DNA of 16,383 nt, from NCBI GenBank assembly GCA_040235375.1, contig JBECKQ010000268.1, positions 1 through 16,383 of the forward strand. The letters run 5' to 3'. The notes beneath the pieces are model-generated. The model was not told the origin of the DNA, searched no databases, and worked only from the letters and a program-made list of their open reading frames with translations. Made by a program: the position numbers and the translations under genes. This document shows, one piece after another, positions 1 through 7,950 of this stretch. The DNA is from JBECKQ01 sp040235375. GTDB lineage: Bacteria; Planctomycetota; Phycisphaerae; UBA1845. Positions within the stretch are counted from its first letter, which is position 1, and the number at the start of each line of letters is the position of its first letter.

Positions 1-52
1 CAACAGCGCGAAGTCCGACCGCGGGACCGCGACGGCGACCCAGCGACGTGCA

Positions 53-2794
53 TCAGCCGCCGAAGTTCAATCCGAACGTCGCGAAGTCCTCCAAGTCGAC
101 ATCGCTGTCGAAATCGGCGTCAAACGCCTCCAGGCACTCCGGCACGGTGACCGGAGCTGTGGGGTTCGGCGAGTTGTCCGGGCCGCTGATGCAGTCTACG
201 AACGTGGCGAAGTCGACCAGATCGACATCGCCGTCCACGTCCCAGTCACCGAAAACGACGGTTCGGAACTGCCGCATCATCTCGTTGTCCTCGTGCTCGA
301 GGATGTGGCAATGGTAGGGGTACAAACCGGGATAATCCTCGAAGCGGGCGATGACCTTGACCAGTTTTTGCGGCGGGACCATCACCGTGTCCTTCCAGCC
401 CGCTTGTTCAGGCGGTGGAGGCACACGTGGTCCGGTGGTAGTGATGTCCGGACCAACGATCTGGAAGTCCTGCGAATAAAGCACCTCGAAGAAGACCAAG
501 TGCATGTGCATCGGATGGGAGACGCCCGAGTTATTGACGAAGGTCCAGGTCTCGGTGGTGCCCAGCCGCGGGAACTCGGTGATGTCGTCCCAGTGCAACC
601 CGTTGATCAGCCATTCAGTCGTCGTACAGGAACCGGCGCTCTTGCGCAACACGAACTGGCGATCCGCAACCGAATCGGCGGGGTCGAGCCTCTCCAGCGT
701 GGTCAGCGAATTCGGGATGGCGTCCGTAAAGCCCGTCGTGCCCACAACAACGAATTTCATCACGTCGGGAATCACACCAACGCCCGGCGACCCGGGGAAT
801 GGCGCCGGCGCCGAGTTGGTGAGGATGACCTCGCTGCCCGGCGCGTTCGTGGAAAAATCGATGATCAAGTCGGCCCGCTCAGCCGGGCCAAGCGTCAGTT
901 CACTGAGCGTGACCGGCGCATCCAGAAGCCCACCCTCAGCGCCAATATCTTGAAAGGTCTGTCCGGTCGAGAGTGAAAGGGTCAGCGTGCGCGAGTTGCA
1001 GCCGTTCAGCGTTCGGAAGCGGTACTTGCCCTGTTTGACGTTCATGTATGGCCATACGGTGCCGTTGACCAGCATGGTGTCACCGAAGAAATGATCCTGC
1101 CAACCGCTGGGATAGTGGAGCGAACCGTCGGGGTTAAACGTGCGATCCTGAATGATGAGCGGAACCTCGAATTCGCCCGAAGGCAGATTGAGTGCGTCCT
1201 CGACCGCGTCGCGGATGATGTACGCGCCGGCGAGGCCCATGTACACGTTCAAGCGGGTGATGCCCAGCGCATGATCGTGATACCAGATCAAGCTCGCCTG
1301 CTGGTTATTCGGATAGGTATAGGTCACCATGTTGCCGGGCAGGAAAGTGCTCTCCGGATAACCGTCGACGTCGGCGGGAACGTGGCCGCCGTGCAAATGC
1401 ACGACCGTCTTGGGCAGATTCGCCGCGCCGTGAGGGCAAAGGTCCACGTCAAGATAGTGGTCGGTGCGCAGCGTGCCGTTGGAGTTTTCCAGGTCGTTGA
1501 TCCAATTGACGGTGACCGGCTCATCCCGCCGCGCGACAATCGTGGGACCGGGGAAGACGCCATTATAAGCCCAAACCGTGGTTGGCGGCAGGTCGCGATG
1601 CAGCTTTTGTTTTACTTGGACCATTTCCATGTCGTAAGTGGCCGCCATGCCGATGGTGCCGACCGCCGGTGTGGCGATCGGCGGAATGGCAAGGGCGTCC
1701 ACGAAGGGTTCGAGAATCACCGGGCACAGGCCCGTGGTGCATACGGAGAAATCGCCCTGGTACGTGCCGCCGTTCGAACTGCAGTCACTCGGCGTAAGCT
1801 CCGTGCATGCACCACTATCCAGGCAACACGCACCGGTGATTGGCGTGCAGGGGTTGGGAGTGCACGACGCCCCATCTCCCTGATAAATGCCCTGCGTCGA
1901 ACAATCTACCGCCGTGGTGATAACGCATGTACCATCGCCGAGACAGCAAGCCCCAGTGGGCTGCGGACACGGGTTGGGCGTACAACTGCTTCCGTCCCCC
2001 TCATAGGTTCCGCCATTCGAATCACAGTCAGCCATGCCCGTCAAGGCACATGAACCGTCGCCGAGGCAGCATGCTCCGACTGCCGCAGGCGGCGTGAAGG
2101 TCACCGCGAGCACGGGCCGCGTGGAAGTCGTGGGGTTCGTGCGCGAGTTGAAGCGCGCAGCGGTACGATTAGTCGTCTCGTCGCCGATCAGGATCCAACC
2201 GTAATTGCCCGCCGTGTTGTCCACCCAGGCCTGCACATCGGCGACCATCGCCGCAGTTGAGCCCCAAGTGTAGAACTGCCCGTCATTGCCGACCGGAATA
2301 CTCGCACTGGCTGTGGCGTCATAGTCACCACCCAACGTGGTCCACTGCGGAGCGCTTGGGGGATCCGCGGTGTCGTAGAAGGTATAGCGCCACGTGGCAT
2401 CACCATCTTCCGCGCTTGCTCCCGCGCCCTCCTCGGCGTCCGCATCGGAGGCACCCTCGCCCCAATCCGTCAGTACACGGTGAATCGCGACCGGATCGGT
2501 CCCTTGTTTCGATCTGGACATGTAGAGCGTGAGTTGAACGCTGGTGATTGTCGATCCGGCCGGAATGGCGCTCACGTCGAACTGAATCAAACCGCGGCGT
2601 GAGTTGCCTGCGTTGTTACGTCCCGCAAAAAAGTAGTCACCAGCGCCATCGCTCAGATCATCAGACTCGGACAGGATCATGTTGTCCTTGGCCGCAGTCA
2701 GGTTTGCCACGTCGGCGCGCGCGGCGCTAACCCACGCGACGATAGCAAGAGTGCAGCTGAGATTTCTCGCCATGATGCGCAGCATAAGAGACAT
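53..2794 (-). CDS. Secreted multicopper oxidase with DNRLRE domain, Cys-rich repeats and dockerin-like tail
   Basis: Predicted exported copper oxidase of the CotA/bilirubin-oxidase type, 913 aa. I chose the ATG at 2794 because GAGGTGG lies just before it; an in-frame ATG at 2836 has only a weak site. The signal peptide has a hydrophobic stretch around residues 12-26 and a likely ARA-D cleavage. Residues about 30-233 look like a DNRLRE/CBM96-type beta-sandwich (RRGLIQFDVSAIP near the start). Residues about 238-357 hold three Cys-rich repeats starting GACCL. The oxidase spans about 360-850. All four copper motifs are visible: HLHGGH (466-471), WYHDH (504-508), HPMHMH (760-765) and HCHILEH (828-834), with Met ten residues after the Cys as probable type 1 axial ligand. 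The tail (850-913) has two Asp-rich dockerin-like segments, DVDGDVDLVDFA and DFDSDVDLEDFA, followed by a final Gly-Gly. The substrate is unknown. A two-component system lies directly upstream on the same strand. Confidence 0.9.
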   Translation of the reverse strand: MSLMLRIMARNLSCTLAIVAWVSAARADVANLTAAKDNMILSESDDLSDGAGDYFFAGRNNAGNSRRGLIQFDVSAIPAGSTITSVQLTLYMSRSKQGTDPVAIHRVLTDWGEGASDADAEEGAGASAEDGDATWRYTFYDTADPPSAPQWTTLGGDYDATASASIPVGNDGQFYTWGSTAAMVADVQAWVDNTAGNYGWILIGDETTNRTAARFNSRTNPTTSTRPVLAVTFTPPAAVGACCLGDGSCALTGMADCDSNGGTYEGDGSSCTPNPCPQPTGACCLGDGTCVITTAVDCSTQGIYQGDGASCTPNPCTPITGACCLDSGACTELTPSDCSSNGGTYQGDFSVCTTGLCPVILEPFVDALAIPPIATPAVGTIGMAATYDMEMVQVKQKLHRDLPPTTVWAYNGVFPGPTIVARRDEPVTVNWINDLENSNGTLRTDHYLDVDLCPHGAANLPKTVVHLHGGHVPADVDGYPESTFLPGNMVTYTYPNNQQASLIWYHDHALGITRLNVYMGLAGAYIIRDAVEDALNLPSGEFEVPLIIQDRTFNPDGSLHYPSGWQDHFFGDTMLVNGTVWPYMNVKQGKYRFRTLNGCNSRTLTLSLSTGQTFQDIGAEGGLLDAPVTLSELTLGPAERADLIIDFSTNAPGSEVILTNSAPAPFPGSPGVGVIPDVMKFVVVGTTGFTDAIPNSLTTLERLDPADSVADRQFVLRKSAGSCTTTEWLINGLHWDDITEFPRLGTTETWTFVNNSGVSHPMHMHLVFFEVLYSQDFQIVGPDITTTGPRVPPPPEQAGWKDTVMVPPQKLVKVIARFEDYPGLYPYHCHILEHEDNEMMRQFRTVVFGDWDVDGDVDLVDFATFVDCISGPDNSPNPTAPVTVPECLEAFDADFDSDVDLEDFATFGLNFGG

Positions 2795-2943
2795 CTTCCA
2801 CCTCGTCTTTCCGATTTGAATCAACAGTCTGCTCATCGCTCAGCGTGTGCTGATGCGCTGATGGTGCGGACCGGCCGAATCACAACTTCATCATTATCAT
2901 TGGGATGGACTTTGAATTCTATCGGCGCTGAGACGATTGGCGC

Positions 2944-2994
2944 GTAGGACTCACCTGTCCCGTGATGTAGGACAATTTGCGAGATTCGTAGGAC
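2944..2994 (-). promoter_or_regulatory. Three GTAGGAC direct repeats upstream of the multicopper oxidase gene
   Basis: The heptamer GTAGGAC occurs at 2944-2950, 2967-2973 and 2988-2994 (plus-strand reading), with start-to-start spacing of 23 and 21 bases, about two DNA turns. The repeats sit between the response regulator stop and the oxidase start. On the minus strand a -10-like GATAAT lies at 2893-2898 with no convincing -35 box, so the repeats fall in the range where an activator would bind. Binding by the neighbouring LuxR-type regulator is inference only. Confidence 0.45.
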
Positions 2995-3070
2995 TGGCAG
3001 GCAGGTGGCCTTGACGTATTAGCGATGAGAGCCGACGGGACGATCCGGCGTTCGCTGCTCCGAATACTGA

Positions 3071-3703
3071 TCAGTCGACGAGGTGATGCTCCATCGCGTA
3101 GCGCATGATCTCGGCGTTGTGATCAAAGCCGAGTTTCTCGAGGATGCGACGCCGAAACGTGCTCACCGTCTTCACACTGAGCGATAGCGCGCGGGCGATG
3201 TCGCTCACCGTCTTCCCGGAGGCAATTAGGCGGAAGACCTCGAATTCGCGGTTCGACAGGTGCTCGTGTAATGGCTTGATTGAAGTGGCGTTGATGTGGT
3301 CGGCCAGGCTCTCGGCCACACGGGCAGTGATGTACCTCTTGCCGTTCGCCACTGTTCGAATGGCTGCTACAAGTTCATCCGGCGGGCTGCCCTTGTGGAT
3401 GTATCCGGAAGCGCCCGCCTTCAAGGTGCGCACTGCGTATTGATCCTCCGCGTGCATGCTCAAGATCAGGATCGGGAGACCGGGATGCTTCTCGCGAAGC
3501 TCCTTGAGAACCTCCAATCCAGGGTTGCCCGGCATGGCAAGATCCATCAGGACCACGTCGAAGGATCGCTCCGCAACCATCCGAATCAGCTGCGGTCCAC
3601 TCGCGGCCTCGCCCACTACGGCCATATCGCCGACATCCGCGATGATCCGTTTGATGCCTTCGCGGACCACGGCATGATCATCTGCAACCAGCACGTTGAT
3701 CAC
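3071..3703 (-). CDS. NarL/FixJ-family response regulator
   Basis: DNA-binding response regulator, 210 aa, the usual family length. The receiver domain (about 1-120) has the acidic pair D8-D9, phosphoacceptor D54 in VVLMDLAMPG, S82 and K104 in GYIHKG. A LuxR-type helix-turn-helix occupies about 145-205 (LSNREFEVFRLIASGKTVSDIA...). The reading frame stays open upstream to 3799, but the receiver begins with VINVLVADDH, so I take the GTG at 3703 as start. It overlaps the kinase stop codon in GTGA, which indicates translational coupling. The partner is the PAS kinase encoded just upstream. The target is unknown; the next gene downstream, the multicopper oxidase, is an obvious candidate. Confidence 0.93.
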   Translation of the reverse strand: MINVLVADDHAVVREGIKRIIADVGDMAVVGEAASGPQLIRMVAERSFDVVLMDLAMPGNPGLEVLKELREKHPGLPILILSMHAEDQYAVRTLKAGASGYIHKGSPPDELVAAIRTVANGKRYITARVAESLADHINATSIKPLHEHLSNREFEVFRLIASGKTVSDIARALSLSVKTVSTFRRRILEKLGFDHNAEIMRYAMEHHLVD

Positions 3704-4911
3704 GGCACGGACTCCATCGGTGAATTCTTGACGGGCATTCGCAGCACGACGCGGGTGCCATTGTTCCCTGCGCGTGCAATGGTCACCTGTCCGCCCCATT
3801 GGAGCGCCCGCTCGCGCATGCCCGCGATCCCGAACGAGCCTCGCCCACTTATGGCTTCCTCAGGGATGCCGGCCCCATCGTCGACAACCTCCAGGATCAG
3901 AACCTCAGGTGTGATCTCCAGCGTCACGTTGACGAGGCGAGCATGGGCGTGACGGGCGACGTTGGTCAAGCATTCCTGAAAGATGCGGAATACCGCTGTC
4001 GTCTGTTCGTCGAGCAGGTCCGGCGAGTCGGAGGGCAGAGACAGGTGGCAGCGGATGTCAGTCCGAGACTGGAACTCTCGCGCCTGCCACTCGATCGCCG
4101 CGGAAAGACCGAAGTCGTCCAGGATGGTCGGGCGCAGGTCCGCGCATATCCGGTGGACCGCGAGAATCGTCGTGCCCACCAGCTTGCACATCGAATCGAT
4201 TCGATTCCGTGCATCCTGGCAATCACGGGCTGCGCGCCCCCGCAGCCAATGCAAGTCCATGTTCAGCACGGTCAACGCTTGGCCGAGCTCGTCGTGAATC
4301 TCGCGCGCGATGCGCGTGCGCTCCTCCTCGCGAATCGTGTGCAGTCGGCGCATGAGGGAACGCAATTCGTCAGCGAGCCCGCGGTGTCGCTGCTCGCTCG
4401 CCTGAAGGGCAGCCTGTGCCCGTTTGAGCTCGGTGATGTCGACCATCGTCCCCTGAATCAGCGACAGATCACCGTTCTCATCCGGCACCAGCTGCACGTT
4501 TTCCAGGATGTAAACGGCGGCGCCATTCTTGCAACGAAGCACGCGCTCGTCATTGTTGAGCGCGCCGGTCTTAAGCAGGCGGCTGAGGAACTCCTCGCGG
4601 TCGGTCGGGCTGAAATACAGGCTGTGCGCGCGGTGATTGAGCAACTCCTCGCGGGAATCGTAGCCCAGCATCGCGGCCATAGACTTGTTGCAGTTCAGGA
4701 TCGTGCCGGCCAGCGTCGTCAGGTAGACGCCTGCCAGGTTCTGCTCAAAAAGCAGGCGGTAGCGGTGCCCGGAAGTCCCCATTTCGACGCCCGGACCCGA
4801 CGTGCGCCGCGGTGTTGTCTCCCCACCAGCCGCCAGACCGGCGGACGCGCGGTCCACCGTGCGCGGGCGCCGTTTGCGATTCGGATTGGGGTGTGCTCCG
4901 TTCTCAGTCAT
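3700..4911 (-). CDS. PAS-domain sensor histidine kinase, NarL-type (HisKA_3)
   Basis: Soluble sensor kinase, 403 aa from the ATG at 4911. No transmembrane segment or signal peptide is visible, so sensing is probably cytoplasmic. After a basic, low-complexity N-terminus, residues about 48-162 form a PAS/PAC module (YRLLFEQNLAGVYLTT ... QGTMVDITELKRA). A short coiled segment leads to a HisKA_3 dimerisation domain with phosphoacceptor H206 in REIHDELGQ. The HATPase domain (about 305-393) shows the N box (ECLTNVARHAHA, N317), DDGAGIP and GRGSFGIAGM. A TTG at 4926 is an alternative start; neither start has a strong ribosome-binding site, and an internal ATG just before the PAS domain is also possible. 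It forms a tight pair with the overlapping regulator gene. The ligand cannot be read from the sequence. Confidence 0.92.
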   Translation of the reverse strand: MTENGAHPNPNRKRRPRTVDRASAGLAAGGETTPRRTSGPGVEMGTSGHRYRLLFEQNLAGVYLTTLAGTILNCNKSMAAMLGYDSREELLNHRAHSLYFSPTDREEFLSRLLKTGALNNDERVLRCKNGAAVYILENVQLVPDENGDLSLIQGTMVDITELKRAQAALQASEQRHRGLADELRSLMRRLHTIREEERTRIAREIHDELGQALTVLNMDLHWLRGRAARDCQDARNRIDSMCKLVGTTILAVHRICADLRPTILDDFGLSAAIEWQAREFQSRTDIRCHLSLPSDSPDLLDEQTTAVFRIFQECLTNVARHAHARLVNVTLEITPEVLILEVVDDGAGIPEEAISGRGSFGIAGMRERALQWGGQVTIARAGNNGTRVVLRMPVKNSPMESVP

Positions 4912-5343
4912 GCCAGCGCCGGACAAGAGACGGTGGTCCGCCGTCCAGCCGCCGATGCACGATCACGTAAGCTGTCCTCCCGACAACCTGCTTTACCTGA
5001 CGGGCGACAAGACCAGCGAGGGCAGCGCAGCTGGCGACACCAATTCAGCATATCAAACGTAGCCGGTCCGTGTCCAACTCTCCCGGTAATGAGCTGCAGA
5101 CCTCCAGAAGCCTAAGCTGTTGCCGCGATATCAGTTGAGCTGACTCCCTGATACGGTCCGGCTGTCGAGGTCGCACCTGTGGTACATGTTGCACGCTGGA
5201 ACACCACAATCACGCCACACTCGAGCGGCGTTGTCAATCGCGGTTTCGTGGAAGTGAGGCCTCGAAAGAAGTCGCTCGGCAGTCGGTCTTGCCACATGCC
5301 GCTCGTAGGAATCGATCGAACTCCTGCCGCCGTGCTCGTAGTA
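4912..5343. other. Intergenic region without a convincing gene
   Basis: Some 430 bases between the kinase start and the end of the propeller-like gene. Short open frames exist but have no ribosome-binding site or recognisable protein. Apart from a candidate kinase promoter (5047-5076), I see no RNA gene, repeat or clear terminator here. Confidence 0.5.
5047..5076 (-). promoter_or_regulatory. Candidate sigma70-type promoter for the kinase-regulator pair
   Basis: Read on the minus strand, TGGACA (5071-5076) and TATGCT (5047-5052) are separated by 18 bases. The -35 box matches the consensus at five of six positions, the same variant seen before the tRNA-Val gene. It would leave a leader of about 130 bases before the kinase ATG. 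The match is by eye. Confidence 0.35.
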
Positions 5344-6210
5344 TTAGAGAGGCCCCAACGTGTGGTGCGCTTCGCTGACCGTCAGGAAGCCGCTGCCGTC
5401 GGGCTGCCAGGCGATGGCCTCTCCCTGCGGTTCGCTCTGCAAGGCGATGAGGCAGGGAGAGAACTCCAGCAGGACTCCGATATCCTCACCGGGCTCCCGA
5501 GGCCAGACATTAGCGTAGTCTGCGGCGCGGTCGTTTCGCACGACGATCCTGCGACCGTCACGCGAGCAGTCGCCCGCCGTGATCCAGATCAAGCCGGTGC
5601 TCGCGTGCAAGGTGGCGACGTATTCCAGCGTTATGGCCGTCGACGTTGATTGGGGGAAAGGCGCCCGGTACATCTTGTTCGAAAAATCGCGTTTGGTCAC
5701 CGCATAGATGTCACCGTTCGTATCGACGAACAGCGTCTCCGCGTCCTTGAGGCCGGGCGCGTCGGCGCCGGTCGGATACACGAGCGTGATCGTATCGGCG
5801 TTGTCGAGCGTGACACCGACGGGATCCTGGTTTTCGTCCACAAAAGGCTCCGGCACGCGTTTGACGCGAATCTGGGCTCGAATACTGTCGTTGTTACCGA
5901 TGTCGCCGACGTAGATGTAGTCGACGCCTGGAAGGGGGCCGGGGCCGATGGCGATGTCTTCGGCGTCAGTCAGGAAAGCAGTTCCAAGGCGGTAGGTTCC
6001 CCGGAATGTTCCGTCTGTCCGCAGGGCATAGATGATGTCGCCGCCACCGGAGTCGTTGTGCGTCCACACCAAGTCCGGATTCTGTTTACTGATAGCCAGG
6101 CCGGAGGCCTCGAGGACGTCGTCTGCCAGCACGTAGCCGACCCCGACGCCGTCCGTGTACCAGCCAGCGCCGTCCTCGCAGGCTTGCGCCTCAATGTCGA
6201 CTTGGGCCAT
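5344..6210 (-). CDS. Beta-propeller-like protein, 5' end rearranged
   Basis: About 288 aa if it starts at the ATG at 6210, which has no visible ribosome-binding site. The body looks like an intact propeller-type protein: EASGLAISKQNPDLVWTHND near the N-terminus, DAEDIAIGPGP, IYVGDIGNN, LKDAETLFVDTNGDIYAVTKR, and GEAIAWQPDGSGFLTVSE near the end. Such proteins in planctomycetes are, to my knowledge, usually exported, but no signal peptide is present. Instead the same frame continues upstream into a remnant of an integrase gene. The stretch after the proposed start (MAQVDIEAQACEDGAGWYTDG) looks like the beginning of a mature chain. The original start and signal sequence have probably been lost, so the gene may be silent or a pseudogene. 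No enzymatic role can be assigned. Confidence 0.6.
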   Translation of the reverse strand: MAQVDIEAQACEDGAGWYTDGVGVGYVLADDVLEASGLAISKQNPDLVWTHNDSGGGDIIYALRTDGTFRGTYRLGTAFLTDAEDIAIGPGPLPGVDYIYVGDIGNNDSIRAQIRVKRVPEPFVDENQDPVGVTLDNADTITLVYPTGADAPGLKDAETLFVDTNGDIYAVTKRDFSNKMYRAPFPQSTSTAITLEYVATLHASTGLIWITAGDCSRDGRRIVVRNDRAADYANVWPREPGEDIGVLLEFSPCLIALQSEPQGEAIAWQPDGSGFLTVSEAHHTLGPL

Positions 6211-6237
6211 CGCGTAATCTGCAAGGTCGACGTCTTC

Positions 6238-6401
6238 GCCGCCGTCGTTGATGTAGTAAACCTTGGCGTGTCGCCAGTAGGCCAGGATGACCTGCCACGA
6301 CCTCCGAGATAGATGTGCTCGCCACCAGGCGTGACGATGGCTTGACCGCTCGGCCGATGCAGACGGTATGCGGGGAGCTTGTTGAGAGGCAACTTGGGCA
6401 T
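6238..6401 (-). pseudogene. Truncated, frameshifted N-terminus of a tyrosine recombinase/integrase
   Basis: An ATG at 6401 with a strong ribosome-binding site (GGAGGA, six bases upstream) opens a protein containing YRLHRPSGQAIVT and HIYLGG, the typical start of a planctomycete integrase family. After HIYLGG (about 6300) the integrase match jumps to another frame as VILAYWRHAKVYYIND (to about 6240). The linker of roughly 30-40 residues that normally separates these motifs is missing. No core-binding or catalytic region with the R..H.R..Y residues follows; the frame runs straight into the propeller-like gene. The remnant begins 117 bases past the 3' end of a tRNA gene, a usual place for integrase genes of integrated elements. 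Family recognition is from memory of conserved motifs. Confidence 0.65.
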
Positions 6402-6421
6402 CGTGCGTCCTCCAGGCCCCC

Positions 6422-6445
6422 AAAAACGGTATGTACCGTTTTTTT
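6422..6445. terminator. Bidirectional terminator-like hairpin after the tRNA
   Basis: AAAAACGGTA (6422-6431) and TACCGTTTTT (6434-6443) are perfect inverted repeats, folding with a small loop and a run of T on the plus strand and of A/T on the minus strand. It lies 73 bases beyond the tRNA-Val 3' end and before the integrase remnant. The stem has only four G-C pairs, so strength is uncertain. Confidence 0.45.
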
Positions 6446-6517
6446 GAGATCCCTGGGCCGCGCTGCCCGACGCAGACAGGTGCGCTAACTCACGCGCTCG
6501 GCAAGACTTGCGTTAAC

Positions 6518-6591
6518 TGGGCGATACAGGACTTGAACCTGTGACCTCTTGCATGTCGAGCAAGCGCTCTAGCCAACTGAGCTAATCGCCC
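6518..6591 (-). tRNA. tRNA-Val (anticodon GAC)
   Basis: A 74-base cloverleaf read on the minus strand: acceptor GGGCGAT/ATCGCCC fully paired, D arm GCTC/GAGC, anticodon stem CTTGC/GCAAG fully paired, T arm ACAGG/CCTGT with loop TTCAAGT, and discriminator A73. CCA is not encoded. The seven-base anticodon loop is TCGACAT, giving anticodon GAC at 6555-6557 and valine identity with A73. Position 33, nearly always U in tRNAs, is C (6558). All stems are intact, which argues against a decayed copy. Confidence 0.9.
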
Positions 6592-6636
6592 TTCGCCGAT
6601 CCAACGGGCGCCAAGGCCCCGAACCAGCGGGGAGGA

Positions 6637-6665
6637 ATTCTACGGGCCTCTACCACCCATGTCCA
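6637..6665 (-). promoter_or_regulatory. Sigma70-type promoter of tRNA-Val
   Basis: On the minus strand TGGACA (6660-6665) and TAGAAT (6637-6642) are separated by exactly 17 bases. Each matches its consensus hexamer at five of six positions. Transcription would begin near 6630, leaving a leader of about 39 bases before the mature tRNA. Confidence 0.65.
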
Positions 6666-6809
6666 GTGACCCGAACCGTCGGCAGTTGCTCACCGCCAGC
6701 GGCGGGACAGCCGGTATGCCGGGTGGTGAAGGGCTTGGCCCGAGGACGTCGAGACTCCCCCGCGGGCGCGCCGGGCAGTGTTGCCTCCGGCCGCATGAAA
6801 TCCACTATG

Positions 6810-7922
6810 TCAGAACAATTCGACCAGCATCGCGTCCCCTGGCGCAAGGTCAACGCGGATGCTGATCTCCCCCCGCCGCGCCGAATACACCTGGCCGACT
6901 TCCGCGCGCTCGGGCGGCGTCACCGCAACCGCCCGGCGGAGTTCGACACCATCCAGCACCGATGGAATCGCCATCGTCGTGCGTGCAAAGACGTCGGGCG
7001 ACAGGTTGGCGATCATCAAGTATCGCGGTGCGCTGGCCGAAAAGGCCGCCGCGACAACGCGCTCGGCCTTACCCGCGCCGATCTCGATCGGCGCCGCCCG
7101 CAAGCCCGCGAGCAGCGGGCTCCACTCCTGGGCCCGCAGGCAGATGCGCTTGATCATCGCCTTGCGCTCAGCGGACAACGGCTCTCCGCCGTAGGCGATG
7201 CCCCGCCAGTTGCCCGGTATCGCCCGATACCTGTCGAAGACGACGCCGCCGGTGCACCCGTGTAGCAGCGCCGCGTGGAATCCGGCCAGCCATCGTCGGA
7301 CCGTCGCCAGTTCGTCGCGGCGATGCTGCGCGCACTCGACCGTCGCAACGCCCCCGGCCGGCATGCTCTCCGCCGAACCGCGAACGTCCTGCCCGTGCGC
7401 GACGATGATCTGGTCAAACATCAACATGTCGGCCGCGGTCAACGGCGCGCCCTCTTCAACGGTCACGCAGACGGCCAGCGGCGGTGCCCTTTCCTTGGCA
7501 AGCTGAGCCACGCGTCGCGCCCGCTGCAAGGTCACGGCATCCACCACGTGCCCGATGTACCGCTCCACGACCAGCGGATGATCGGGCACAGTCGGAGAGA
7601 ACGGCCGCTCGGGCTCCGCTCCCGTCCGCACGTAATGAAGCGCCCGCTCGTCCGCGGCGATGATGGACAGCCGCCGGCTCGCCGCCGCGTTCAGCACCGC
7701 CGGCCACTGGGCGGGCTCGATGTGCTCGACGTACACGGCGCTGATGGTCAGCAGGCGGATCGTGTCGAAGTCGCGATGCAGCGTCGCCTCGAGGGTGGCA
7801 TCCGCCGACAATGCCGCGGTCGCCACGGAATACCACACGCCGGTCCTGTGCAGGTGGACCGGCGCCGGCATGCGAGCCTCGCCGGGCGCCGCGCAGCCCC
7901 AAAGCGACATGCACACCAGCAC
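6810..7922 (-). CDS. Putative lipoprotein, possible glycosidase-like (TIM-barrel) protein
   Basis: About 370 aa from a GTG at 7922, chosen because AGAAGG lies nine bases upstream; a GTG at 7916 and an ATG at 7908-7910 are alternatives. The beginning has a hydrophobic run and a lipobox-like SLWGCA, but from this start the signal is unusually short and lacks the two Arg residues encoded just before it. The body alternates hydrophobic strands and helices: TIRLLTISAVYVEHI, ADMLMFDQIIVAHG, CTGGVVFDRYRAIPGNW. It ends APGDAMLVELF, which recalls the C-terminal sandwich of some glycosidases. I do not recognise catalytic residues, so the glycosidase idea is weak. The gene converges on the tRNA region and is divergent from the lipoprotein gene at 8349. 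Confidence 0.7.
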   Translation of the reverse strand: MLVCMSLWGCAAPGEARMPAPVHLHRTGVWYSVATAALSADATLEATLHRDFDTIRLLTISAVYVEHIEPAQWPAVLNAAASRRLSIIAADERALHYVRTGAEPERPFSPTVPDHPLVVERYIGHVVDAVTLQRARRVAQLAKERAPPLAVCVTVEEGAPLTAADMLMFDQIIVAHGQDVRGSAESMPAGGVATVECAQHRRDELATVRRWLAGFHAALLHGCTGGVVFDRYRAIPGNWRGIAYGGEPLSAERKAMIKRICLRAQEWSPLLAGLRAAPIEIGAGKAERVVAAAFSASAPRYLMIANLSPDVFARTTMAIPSVLDGVELRRAVAVTPPERAEVGQVYSARRGEISIRVDLAPGDAMLVELF

Positions 7923-7950
7923 GGCGGCCGCCCTTCTACCCCACTGCGGC

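Noticed and set aside
1..52. Possible terminator of the multicopper oxidase gene
   Set aside because: GC-rich with short inverted stretches, but no convincing stem with a T run before the window edge.
5010..5030. GGGCGACAAGACC as a possible second copy of the tRNA-Val 3' end (attachment site)
   Set aside because: Only the first six bases match well and the rest diverges from the tRNA sequence; no other copy of the tRNA end was found in the window.
5112..5297. Minus-strand 61-codon open frame after the propeller-like gene
   Set aside because: No ribosome-binding site, odd composition and no similarity to a known protein; treated as intergenic.
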